From Spirodela intermedia (lineage: Eukaryota; Streptophyta; Magnoliopsida; Alismatales; Araceae): a DNA stretch of 64,000 nt. The stretch lies in NCBI GenBank assembly GCA_902729315.2, contig LR746269.1:1126501-1190500 (forward strand), given 5' to 3'. Positions 12,744 through 24,055 of this stretch are shown piece after piece (within the stretch, counting starts at the first letter, position 1; each line of letters opens with the position of its first letter). The translations under genes and the position numbers were made by a program. The notes beneath the pieces are model-generated. The model ran no database searches and was not told where the DNA came from. It worked only from the letters and a program-made list of their open reading frames with translations.

Positions 12744-14753
12744 TCACCGGCCCAGGATATCCGAGAGTGAACCCTTCAAATTCTTCAGGAGCTCTTCCCT
12801 GGGAGGGGGAGGAAGACGAACATGAAGATTACAGTTCATTCCAGAGCATAGGAAAAGTCACCTGCCTGAATCAGCTACTTCAACAGAGTGTTTAGGCCAC
12901 AATTGGCATTAGAATCAGCTAGATTGATCTCAAGAAACCAACCGAAAATAGATTATATATATATATATATATATAGGACTAAAAGTTGATAATAATTCAA
13001 TGATACATAAGACAGTACAGGGTCAATCGTACCTGTCGGGTTTGAACAGGAGATACCGATATATGAACCACTGAAAATTATGAGAAAAACATTCCACAAG
13101 TCAGTTATTGTAAAATTTAGTCAACGTCATATTTTCTTCATTAAATGTTTGGCCCGTTGCCCAGAAGCCTCACCCAGGAAAACAAAATCCCAATGAACTC
13201 TAGGGCGCTTGGAACAAAGGGAAGGCTGTCAATGGCCTGAAATGAGAACTAGTAATTCAGCTTCAGGAGAAGAAACTAGGTAATATACATTTAGTTATGT
13301 AAGATCATGCATAGAAAAATACCAAGCATGAAATAATTTCTCCTCATAATTGGATTTTCTTTCCTTATCCACCCAAAAAAAAAAACGAGCATTCTTCTGT
13401 CATAAGGAATAGGAAAAATTGTTTTTGAATTACCGTAATGAGATTGACAGATGCCCAAAATACTGCAATGGAAGCAAATCCCACGCCGACAATGCCAAGG
13501 CGATCGTCTGAGTTTCCCCACTGATAAAAAATACTCACGGAAGAAAATAATTTATTCATATATGTACACAGTTATATAATTCATAAAATCAAATACTGGA
13601 AAACATTAAAGGTATGTATAAATTCAACGCCAATGATAATAGATAGTTTCGGCAAAAAAAAAATTATTTCTTCACAAAATGAGGAGGCTAATGAACAAAA
13701 TGGAACCAAGAAAAGTATTTACTGCATTTTGGACAATTTCCGCAATGCTCGGAGAAGATGAGTCAGAGCTATCACCAGCAGCCTTGGCCACAATACCCTT
13801 GTATCCCTTTCTTCCTGTTACGGTCAGGATGGATTGTAAGCCAATGACGAATTCTGACGTTAAATGGGAATGGAAAGAAGAAAGGCAGCTCCGATTGAGC
13901 AAACATTTCACACGTCTGCTTCCTTTTTCATATGGGCTGTACAAGCTAAATACTAATTATTAAATAAAAGATTAATAAAATCCGATAATGGAAGCATAGC
14001 CCCGGACACTATGGACCACCTTATAGGGACATTGTTCCAATAGAATAAGCGAAACATAATCATTCTGTTTTATCCTATTTGGATCAGCATTTACTTGTGA
14101 ATCATAGATTGGAAATGCACCGTGGCTAATTACATGCATACTTGTATTTCATGATGCTTCAACTTTTATGCACAAATTCATTCTCAAGATTGCTTAAAGC
14201 AGTCAAATAGATAAATCAACATAAAACGGGGCTTCCAGAAACTAGATGATTGAATCTGTACTAGGACAGAGAACTTATCTCGATGCCCGAGGACCGATTT
14301 ACGATGTCTCCGTTGCTGACAAACTGGGGTATTATTTATGGCTTGAAATGCATTTTAGAGGCCCCTCTTTAATTTTGAAATAAATTATTGTATTTGAATC
14401 TATGATCAACCACTGCCACTTAGCTTGTACCGCCGATTTTTAGTGACAGGGCTGGAAAAACGGGGAAACGAAATCCAGATGGCTAGTACGCGAGATTATG
14501 TATTCAACGAAGCGCGAGATTCGTTCGGCTCCAATATTCTGGATCTTCAGACATGAAAATGGTGGAAAACGACGCGGAAGCGCACAAGTGAGATCAGAAA
14601 TCAAATCTCTATCATACTCTTGCAAAAAAGCCAACCTAGTGAAGCTCGGTCGCCGATCAGAGTGAAACCTCGGAGTTCACGAGCATTCCCCGATAACGCT
14701 CTCTTACCGCCATAGAACAAAGACGGCATCCCTACTGCTGAGGCGTAAGCCAT
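12744..14753 (-). CDS. CURVATURE THYLAKOID 1 family protein, chloroplast
   Basis: Exons 14708-14753, 14431-14451, 13723-13814, 13434-13520, 13174-13236, 13033-13070 and 12744-12798 give 133 residues in continuous frame. After a short transit-peptide-like start (MAYASAVGMPSLFYG) and an acidic/Ser linker comes the CURT1 core: WGNSDDRLGIVGVGFASI, a first membrane helix ending LITAIDSLPFVPSALEFIG, a second helix FSWWFIYRYLLFKPDR, and the terminal amphipathic segment EELLKNLKGSLSDILGR. CURT1 proteins oligomerise at grana margins and bend the thylakoid membrane. The paralogue (A to D) is not resolved. The 21-nt second exon is inferred from phase and splice signals only and is the weakest part. The gene is head-to-head with the PRORP gene. 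Confidence 0.88.
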
Positions 14754-15315
14754 CTGCACCACAAAACAGCCACAAATCGGAAAAAAGAACCAAATTCCAC
14801 TCCAGTGATCCCAAGCTTGAAATCCGTGGATGAAAAATAACCGAGAAATGTAGAAGAAATTTCATAAATCAAGAAGAAAATCTCGGATATTACGACTGCT
14901 TCCTTACCGCTTGTCTCTGCGGAGAAGCGACTAACGGAAAACTGGAACGGCCGGTGTTCTCGAGGCCACAGAAATATAGTCCATCTCCTCCACCATGTCA
15001 TCTTAATAGATAACCCCTCATTGTTTCCATAAATTACAAAAAACTACCCAAAAAAGTTTGATTTTATTTCCTCCTACTCACCAATTTTTCATTAAATATA
15101 TCCCCTTGTGACGGAAAACGAAAGGATATAAACTCTTATTTGCGTTTCATCCTCCCTTTAGAAAGATGATGTATGAGGGTATTTAAGTAATTTAATATGG
15201 TCTTATCCATAACCACCTCATCCCCGTCCTCCTCTTTCCCTCCACATTGACCTCTCGCCCCTGCTCTTCGTCTTCCTCTCTGACATGGAAATACTCAGAC
15301 CAGTCTCAGAGCTTC
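14754..15315. promoter_or_regulatory. divergent promoter between CURT1-type and PRORP genes
   Basis: About 560 bp separate the two divergent start codons. It is A+T rich in the middle with C+T-rich leader sequence on the PRORP side. No specific element was recognised with confidence. Confidence 0.4.
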
Positions 15316-15647
15316 ATGGCTGCGACCATCGGCTTGAAGGCTCCCCGACCAGAGAGGTTCTCCGGCGATCTCCACAACCATGCGGCTGTTGGCGGCTGCA
15401 AGGCGCTCTCTCCTCCTCTGTTCTTCACACGTTGTGGTTTCCGGCGCACAGCTCTGCGCGGCTCCGCAGCACCCGCCGCGGGGAGGTCCCATGCGAACAA
15501 GGTGGTGGAGGAGACGTCTCAGAGCGCGCAGGCTTACGCCGGAAGGACGAGCTCAGGAGACGGCGGGGCGGGGAGGACCGGCCTGGCTGGAGATCTGGCC
15601 GCATTGATGGCCGATCAAGGGTTTTGCAGGAAGGGTATGGCCTCTGA
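15285..15647 (+). other. upstream ORF overlapping the PRORP start
   Basis: An ATG at 15285 with purine at -3 and G at +4 opens a 120-codon frame that runs past the PRORP ATG at 15316 in another frame. If transcription starts upstream of it, it would compete with the main start. The encoded peptide resembles nothing I know. Confidence 0.4.
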
Positions 15648-18600
15648 GACGGCTGGTTCGGCGGGAGAAAGAGGGACGGAGAAGGCTTCCAGGAGGTCGA
15701 AGGTAAGTTCTGCGGGGCTCAACTTGAGGATCGGCTTGGAGATGTGCTCCAAGAGAGGGGACGCCCTGGGAGCGATCTCCCTCTTCGACTCTTCCATCCG
15801 GCAAGGCGAGAAACTGAACCAGTATCATTACGATATTCTTCTCTATCTGTGCGCTTCTGCGGCCGTCGGCGTCGTCCATCCCGCGAAGAGTGGCCGCAGC
15901 TGCAGCCATGGTACCAGCAGCGACGCTTCGAGAGGCCTGTCGTCTGAATCAGACAGAAGCTCCATAGCCAGGGCTTCCTCCTCTCCAGCAGACTCCCCTT
16001 ACGGTGGAGACAATTTTGCAGACGATTTAACTGTTCTGAATGGATCTGTCGCCGGAGGAGGAGGAGGAGGAATCCAAGTGACGCAGGATGTGAGGAACTA
16101 CGCACTCAAGAGAGGCTTCGAGATATACGAGAAGATGTGTCAAGAGGAGATCCCGATGAGCGAGGCAGCGCTGACCTCCGTCGCCAGAATGGCGATGGCC
16201 ATGGGCAACGGGGACATGGCCTTTGAGGTCGTGAAGAAGATAAACGACCTGGGCTTGCCCCTGAGGCTGAGATCCTACGGCCCCGCCCTGTTCGCCTACT
16301 GCAACACTGGCGACATTGAGAAGGCCTTCGAGGTGGAGAGGCATATGGCGGAGTCCGGCGTCCACCCAGAAGAACCAGAGCTTCAGGCGCTCCTGAAGAT
16401 CAGCGTTGAAGCCAGGAGAGCCGGCAGGGTTTACTATGCACTGCAGAAATTGAGGACCTGCGTGAGACGGGTCTCTGCAACTACAGCGGAGCTGATTGAG
16501 AGCTGGTTTAAGAGCCCCATAGCCTCCAGAGTGGGGAAGAGAAAGTGGGACAGGAAGCTGATAGAAGAGGCCTCTGAGAATGGTGGAGGAGGCTGGCATG
16601 GTCAGGGTTGGCTTGGTCAGGGGAGATGGACAGTCAAACATGGCCATGTGGATGCTCACGGCATCTGTGAGAGCTGTGGAGAGAAACTGGTGGCTATAGA
16701 CCTCGACCCGATTGAGACCGAGAGCTTTGCGAGGTCTGTAGCATCCATAGCTGGGAAGAGGGAGAGGAATTCGAGCTTTCAGCAATTTCAGGTGCTCATC
16801 TTCTTAAAAACGGATACCAATTCTATAATTAGACATCTTTTTCTGCATCCTTTCTCTCTGATTCTTGCTTCGAAGCACCCAATCTTGGTTAGCACATTTT
16901 ATTAATGGGCAGTCATGGTATGGGTATTGTAGCTTCTAGAGCATTTAGAGAGGTTCTCCCAACATGTAGGGAATACATCGTGGGCATGCATTTTTTTTTC
17001 CTTTTTGGGGCTTCCCAAGAACTTGGAGATGCTGAACCCTGCAATCATTGACAGAAATGGTTGGACTATCACGGGCCCTTTGAAGCTGTTATCGATGCTG
17101 CAAACGTGGGTCTTTTCAGCCAGAGGAGCTTCTCACTGAGCAAGGTTCCTTAGAAACACTCTCTTTCCCACTGAACCCTCTCTGCTCTCCCCCCTAAACT
17201 TTCTCATTCACTGTGTTCTTGGCGATGTACAGGTGAACCGTGTCGTAAATGGCATACGGCAGAAGCTTCCTTCGAAGAGTTGGCCTCTAGTCGTCGTCCA
17301 TAACAGGCGCGTCAGTGGAAAAACGATGGATGATCCTATAAATGGCAAACTGCTGGAGAAGTGGAGGAATGCAGATGCTATTTATGCCACACCCACTGGT
17401 TCAAATGACGACTGGTGAGCCTTTTTTTCCTCTTCACCCAAACAAAGCAAGCGCATGCATGGTTTGGAAATATATTTTATTATTTCATAGAAAAATATTT
17501 GATCCGATGACCACTTACGGATTACCAAATATAGATTAAGATGCCATGGGTGGTAATAACGTGTGGTTCAGGTACTGGTTGTATGCAGCTATCAAGTGTA
17601 AGGGCCTGATTGTGACGAATGATGAGATGAGAGACCATATATTTCAGTTGCTGGGGGATGATGTTTTCCCTAAATGGAAGGAGAGGCACCAGGTATGCAC
17701 AAAACCATTGCATTATATTGAATCTATGTTTGTTACATAGTTTTTAATTCTCGATTCATCTTGTATGGAAGTTAATGTGTAATATTGTAATGAAATATTA
17801 TTTTTTAATGCCTTACTATAAAAGTTTTCAGTGATCATCCATGTAAATGATTATGTGTTCTGCCGGTTCTGATGTGGGGAAAACACACCAACTCTTTGTA
17901 GGTTCACTTCAGTTTCCGTGATGGCAATCCTGAAATTCTCATGCCTCCTCCCTGTTCCATTGTTATCCAGGTATATTCATCTGATTCATACATGTTCTGC
18001 TATTAGTGACTCAAAATGGTCTTTTTTTATTTTCGTTTAAAGGCTCACAAAGCAGAAAAATTGACTTGAATTAGCATGTTTTCTAAGTTCACAATGGACT
18101 ATTTCGATCCCTCACCAAATGGGGTACATGTTTACAACTAAAAGACTATAAATATACATGTTAAGTCAACTGTTCTCTTTAATATACATGTTAGGGAAAA
18201 AAATGGAAATAATACGATATTTAATACTAAAGTGATATGACCAGTTTACATAGGACAGGAGTTGAAGATGTTCTTTATTTTTTTCTGGGTAAGTAGAAAT
18301 GAAACATGCATGAAATAATCCAAGATGCCCACGTCAGAATCTTTATTAATGCATTTTATCTGGTGAGGAAAAAAAAAAAGAAAAGATAAATAAGAGTCCA
18401 CCAGATCAAAGAAAACTAACACTAAAGAATTTACCCTTGGTGATTGAACTACCCTGGCATACGTTTTAACAGGGAGGAGGCATGATTTATTGATATATTG
18501 TTTACTGTTTGGGAGCATCTGAAAATGAAAGACGAATGAAACTAACAGATCCGAGATAAGTTGGTCAGAAAATTTATTTATCCGTATTATATATATGGTC

Positions 18601-19274
18601 AAAACAATTCATTAATATATGATAAGAAAACCATAGAACCTTCAGCATGCATGCGTATACAACCCTTTGAAAAAAAGGAGATGTTCATATTTCTTCTCCC
18701 TGGTGCGTGTCAAATCTCCAATTGAACAGACTTTCTTTTTCCAGTATACTTTATATGCGTCCTCTGATTCTGAATTAAGGAAGCTGAATATACTTATTTC
18801 CCATGATGCTCAGGAATCAGTGAACGGACATTGGCATATACCCATTGCTGAAGAACACGAATCCGATAGCCAGACGACGTGGCTATGCATCACGCGTGAT
18901 GACACGCGGAGAGGTACTACCCTGAGACATGATGCTGTTGTTGGAAATTCCACCGATTCGGGTTTCGAGGGAATGCTCAATGCAATGAATGCGACAGTTT
19001 GGGTAATTTTTTGATATATTGGTTCTGAGCTAACCGCCATCGACGTCTTGAAACAGAAGGCAAGAAGAAGAACGATGACAGAGACTCTCACAGAAAGGCA
19101 TCAGCACTACATGTTGGGAACGGCAGACATGGAAATGCCAAAGACCATACTCCAAAGATCCTAAGGAATCTCCTCAGGAGCCTGTCAGCTGATGGTCTGA
19201 GAGATCACACTCTTCTCTTTGACATAGAGACAGCGGAGAAGCTTCATGGCTGTGTCATTGATTTCCAGATCTAA
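15316..19274 (+). CDS. PRORP1: proteinaceous RNase P (PRORP1-type), organellar
   Basis: Seven exons (15316-16791, 17055-17144, 17233-17414, 17572-17692, 17902-17970, 18814-18913, 19057-19274) encode 751 residues. The Ser/Ala/Arg-rich N-terminus suits an organelle transit peptide. It is followed by PPR-type helical repeats (about residues 150-400), the central zinc-binding CESCG, and the NYN nuclease domain with the metal-binding Asp residues in VIDAANVGL, SNDDWYWLY and TNDEMRDH. The zinc site is completed by HWHIPI and TWLC near the C-terminus. PRORP cleaves 5' leaders from tRNA precursors without an RNA subunit. The frame is open for 23 codons before 15316 but without an ATG, so the first in-frame ATG is used. 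A tail rich in Lys, Asp and His after TWLCITRDD is less conserved. Organelle-type PRORP1 is favoured over nuclear PRORP2/3 because of the leader. Confidence 0.93.
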
Positions 19275-20039
19275 GGTGAAACCCCTCCCAGCCCATTTGC
19301 TTTTCTTCGAGTTTCTCATTAATCTCATTCTTGTAAATCTCATGTAATTCAATTTACCCTTTTTTTATAAATTATTAAGATAGCCCACCTTCCCTTTTTA
19401 GAGTAAATCCCTTCAGTAGGAAGAACAGACAGATGCCCATGCTATAACAGATGATACAAACTTCTTCTTTTGGAAAATGTATGGTAGGGTTCTATCAATT
19501 GAGGAAATATCTTCGGGAAAGTGTTGATTTTATAACGAAAGCCAAAGTAAATCCATCCTATGGAACAGAGATTGGGTTTGAATTTTCTGGAAAAATAGAA
19601 GGGAAGAAAAATTATGTCACCATTCACTAAATTATATAATATTACGAATTTCCAGGGGACATGAATCAGATAAAAAGTGTTAAAGCCTCTTTAAGCATCA
19701 ACGAGGAAATCACATGCCTGCCTCTGAATCCATTTAACTGAACAAAAAATAAATTATAAAATCGAAAAAAAGAGATTATAATACAGCCACAATCACTTAA
19801 AATATAATGAAATATTTAAAGCTTTATTGAGTTTCGTGATCCCTTCGCAAATATTTGCAAACACCCGGGAGATGAACGGAGAACAAACAGCAAAACCATT
19901 GAAACCCAGAAAATATAGGAGTCATCAATAGATGAACAGGTAATCAAATAACGTAAAACATTGGCGAATTGGAAGTCTTGCCTTTTTCATGGGTCCTCCA
20001 TATTATGATCTCAACCGCCAGTGGTGGACGCCAGTGGGT
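19275..20039. other. convergent 3' intergenic region
   Basis: A+T-rich 3' flanks of the PRORP and aminotransferase genes. No gene or RNA seen. Confidence 0.6.
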
Positions 20040-21588
20040 TCAGGAGGGAACCATGGTGCGTACCTCTGGAGGGCCTGATCTCATGTCCTCCAAGATCAGC
20101 TCCAGGAGAGCCTGGGACACAGGACCTTCTTTACCTGCAGAAAATGCGCTGAAAATGTCAACGCATCGATAGAAACTATGCAAGCAATACGGTCAATAAT
20201 GCTGATTCCCCCAACTAAATATATTCAATATTGAATATAGTTCATCTATCTAGATTTGATCATATTATAAGCTGCTCACCATCGCCAATCACATCCTCAT
20301 CCCATTGCAGAACAGGCTTGACAAGAATCCCACTGCCGATAAGCACCATCTCTTGAGCCATCTTTCCTTCCTCAACTGTAATATTTCTCACTCTAATCCC
20401 GCTTAGGAGTCCACTCCGGACAAGCTTCTCGGCAAGAACTAGTATTCTTTGGGCCGTGCAGCCGCTCAGGATCTTGTCAAACTTGGGCACCACCAGCTCC
20501 CTCTGCCCTGTAACAAATCCAACGTTCATGTTGGGCCCTTCGGCGATATACCCTTCATCATCCAACCAAATCGCGGCAAATGCGCCATTCTCCTCGGCCT
20601 CCATCTTAGAGAGCACATTGGGCAGATAATTTACGCTCTTCATGGTCGCAAATTGGGGAGATTTGATTGGGACCGATGAAGTTACTACTCTGACCCCCTC
20701 CTGATGAGATGGAGATTGCCCTCTAATCACTATGGCGTAGAACGCCGATCTTGGGCAGCCTGAAGAAGACAGCAAGAAATCACCAGGTCCCGCTGAGAGC
20801 CAGTATCGGAGAGACCCCTGGCTGCATTTTGAGGCACTAACAGTTTGTATGAGGATGGCCTTCATGGCGGCACGCCCAAAGGGAAGAGCAATCTTGGCCA
20901 TGGATGCCGACCTCAGTATCCGATCCAGATGCTGATCCAGTTCATACAAGTACCTGATATCATTGACCATCATTGGGAAAATCAGAAACTAAAGAAGGTA
21001 CAATGAATGAAATAATAGGAAACTAAACGAAAATGGGAGAAAGAGCATGAACAATGAATGAAAGATTTCTCAAAGTTGTCGAGCCTCGAGCTCTTACCCA
21101 TCAGCTATGGCTGCTGTGTCGAAGACACCATGACCTCTGTGGACCATGTGGTCATCCATGGGAATCACCATTGCTGCAGGATCAGTGGTAATTCCGCCAG
21201 AGATGCTGGAGTACATGGCAAGATATTGGTCCTTTTCAGCCGCCTGATTCGCTCTCATCCTCTCCATTACCTTTCAGATTAAGAAAAAACAGTAGAAATT
21301 CATGAGGTTTTGAAGGTAACTCCAGGTTTAATGGATCCTATGCGCATTGTTTGTCTCCATGGAAGAGTTACTCTTTGCTCATTCATCTTTTCATCGAATC
21401 CATCGGTTCGCTTCAGGATTTAGTTTCCCTGAGCTTACCAGCGCATCTGAGAGAAATATTGATACACATACCTCTGAACAAGATAAAATAGGAACACTCA
21501 GCGCCACGCTACCTTCAGCTGCTGAATCGGTGAACAGATATTTATCAGCCATAAAATCGCCAGAAGAAGGAAGGAAGATCTGAGCCAT
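20040..21588 (-). CDS. class IV aminotransferase (D-amino-acid transaminase / 4-amino-4-deoxychorismate lyase type)
   Basis: Exons 21472-21588, 21098-21270, 20280-20953 and 20040-20134 give 352 residues. Fold type IV PLP enzyme: GITTDPAAM and DDHMVHRGHGVFDT near the N-terminus, LYELDQHLDRILRSA, the PLP-lysine region SVNYLPNVLSKMEA (the Lys is in TMKSVNYL), and IAEGPNMNVGFV and LSGCTAQRILVLAE in the C-terminal half. This matches the plant D-aminotransferase/ADC lyase family (Arabidopsis At5g57850 type), which makes D-amino acids or p-aminobenzoate in plastids. This copy has only a short N-terminal extension (MAQIFLPSSG...), so plastid import is unclear. A strong donor signal at 21738 suggests an upstream exon; frames in that exon do not extend this protein from an ATG, so it may be leader. 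Confidence 0.9.
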
Positions 21589-22326
21589 TCCCTTCAAGTA
21601 AAAACCTTAAACCCTAAATGTTCTCACAGTCGTGCTCTCTAATCCAAAGATTCGAAGGGAAGGCCACAGATCAACCACAAAGCCCTCCCGAACTTCCATC
21701 AAAATCAACGGATTCATAGATCGGATTCGGCAGATCCACGCTCACCGTGATCGCCCGTCCGGTGGGAACATCCCACGGCGCTCCATTCCCTCCGCGACTC
21801 TTCGCCGCACCTCGCCCAGCGTGGCCATCCCGAAGATCCATCGAAGGGGAGACTCCCCCGAGAAGAGCACATTGCCCGAGAGATCGCACGCTTCCTCCCT
21901 GAGGCGGTGCTCGCCATGGGACCGAGGATCTCCCCACCCGTGCTCGAAGCCATGACTGTGTTTGTGCCGGGAGGGGGGGGTGTGGGTGGAGGCCACTTTG
22001 AGATCGATTAAATAAATTTATTTACATGTTTTTTCGGTTTAACTAATAAATTATGCTAAATAGTGTCTCGCATTTTTCATTTCCGATAAATGTATAAAGA
22101 AATAAACTTGAGCACCTGGGTGAGAATATCTGAAGGGGATAAGGCTATCTGGAACTGGGGTACGTGTCCGCCTGCCAGCGGTGGGGAAACCATAGCACCA
22201 CCGCCACGTGGCCAACGCACGGCCTGCAAAACGGGAATGACGATATCAAAAGCCGATTCCCCATCGCCGCTGCGAGAAGAAGATAGAAGAGAGAGAGAGA
22301 GAACCGGAGCTTACAGAGCAGCAGCC
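21589..22326. promoter_or_regulatory. divergent promoter, aminotransferase / psaH
   Basis: The part nearest the aminotransferase (21650-21990) is G+C rich and likely its leader exon. The part nearest psaH has a GATAAGG I-box-like element (22138-22144) and a perfect CACGTG G-box (22205-22210) about 120 bp before the psaH ATG. G-box plus I-box is a known signature of light-regulated photosynthesis promoters. Confidence 0.6.
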
Positions 22327-22956
22327 ATGGCTTCCCTCACCACCGCCGCTGCAACGGCCGTCCGCCCGGTGACCGTCAAGGGCCTCGGCGGGAGCTCGCT
22401 CAATGGCACCAAGCTCGCCGTCAAGCCCGCTCGCCGGAGCCTCCCCCGAACAAATCTCAGGTAGACGACGATCGCCGCCGCTCCGCTCCGCTCCGACGCC
22501 GCTGGAGTCCGCCATTGATCTCGCTTCTGGCTTTGGCTTCTCCTTTTTCCTCCAGATCCGGCGCGGTGGTGGCCAAATACGGTGAGAAGAGCGTCTACTT
22601 CGATCTCGAGGACATCCCCAACACCACCGGCCAGTGGGATCTCTACGGCTCCGATGCGCCGTCCCCTTACAATTCTCTCCAGGTTCGTGATTGCTTCTTC
22701 TCCTCCGTGTTTACCGGCGACGGAGCGGGCACTGACAGCGGCGCCGCCCCCGCCGGCGACTATCTTATCTGTGCAGAGCAAGTTCTTCGAGACCTTCGCG
22801 GCGCCATTCACAAAGAGGGGGCTGCTGCTCAAGTTCTTGATCCTCGGCGGCGGGTTCACCCTCGCCTACTTCAGCTCCACGGTCTCCGGCGACGTGCTCC
22901 CCATCAAGAAGGGCCCTCAGCTGCCCCCCAAGCTCGGCCCCCGCGACAAGATCTAA
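22327..22956 (+). CDS. PSAH: photosystem I reaction center subunit VI (PsaH), chloroplast
   Basis: Three exons (22327-22460, 22556-22682, 22777-22956) encode 146 residues. A plastid transit peptide ([19 protein letters not shown]...) precedes the mature protein, which begins near [14 protein letters not shown]. Then come [39 protein letters not shown] and a single membrane helix around [13 protein letters not shown], ending [13 protein letters not shown]. This is the standard PsaH layout and length. PsaH sits on the stromal/membrane side of photosystem I where LHCII docks during state transitions. Confidence 0.97.
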
Positions 22957-23160
22957 AAAAGCTCCGGCGACCAACGAGAGCCCACCCAGATCTGCTCCAC
23001 CTCTCCTCTCTCTCTCCTTCTCTCTCTCCCTCTCTCTCTCTCTCTCTTCCTCTCTCTATCTCTTCCTGTGTTGTTCATCACGACATGGATCCCTGATCTC
23101 TGCGTCCTACCAACTTTTCTGTAATTAACATCATTTTAGTGAGGTCCTTCCTCGGATCCA

Positions 23161-23198
<38 letters not shown>

Positions 23199-23441
23199 TC
23201 CCTCTCCCTCTGTCTACACATTTATGCGCAAAGAGTTGACTTGACCCAACTGCATTCATATGGCATAATTTGGGAAAGTCAATCTAACAGGGGATGGCAT
23301 GGGATGACAGAGAAACCAGCGTGTGGCATCAACTCGCTAAGAAAGTTTCCATTTTTCCAACAATATATATGAACCATGACTAATAAAACAAACAAACAAT
23401 AATTAAGGGCACATTATTTATTGGTTGCCACAGTCGATCAC

Positions 23442-23490
<49 letters not shown>

Positions 23491-23564
23491 ACCTTTAAAC
23501 GCCTGGGGATCATCGGAGGCTGGAAGAGAATGAAGAACAAAACTCAGCCCATGGGAAGGAGGGT
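22957..23564. other. convergent 3' region rich in (CT)n
   Basis: psaH and La-protein 3' flanks. CT microsatellites at about 22988-23057, 23163-23210 and 23444-23489. No gene seen. Confidence 0.7.
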
Positions 23565-24012
23565 TCAGGCTGAAACTTTGGCAGCTTTGAAGGGCCTTCC
23601 GCCATCTGAGGATTCTCTGTGGCGGCCCCTCTTGCCGTCGAACTGCCGCCCGCCGCGGCCGCCTCTGCCGCCTCGGCCCCGGCCGCCCTTGTGCCCCTTG
23701 TAGTTCTCCTGGTTGCCCCGGAGCATGCTCCAGTAGTTGGTCTCAGCTTCACCTGAAGACACATACGATGCCAAGTGATCAATCACAATAACCAATCACG
23801 AGATTCATCATGATGATGATGACTGTTCTTCCACTGTCGATACCAACCAAATTTATTAATTAGTTCACAGGAATAGCTTGGGTCCAGAGAAAAACCCAGA
23901 AATGTGCACCCACCAGATATAGATGGAGCAACAGAGAGAAATAGATAGATAGATAGAGATAGAGAGAGAGAGAGAGAGCTAACAGAGGAAAACCCAGCAA
24001 TTTGCACTCACC

Positions 24013-24055
<43 letters not shown>

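Noticed and set aside
16027-16785. 252-codon minus-strand frame
   Set aside because: Antisense of PRORP exon 1, no recognisable domain, while the plus strand encodes a clear PPR/NYN protein.
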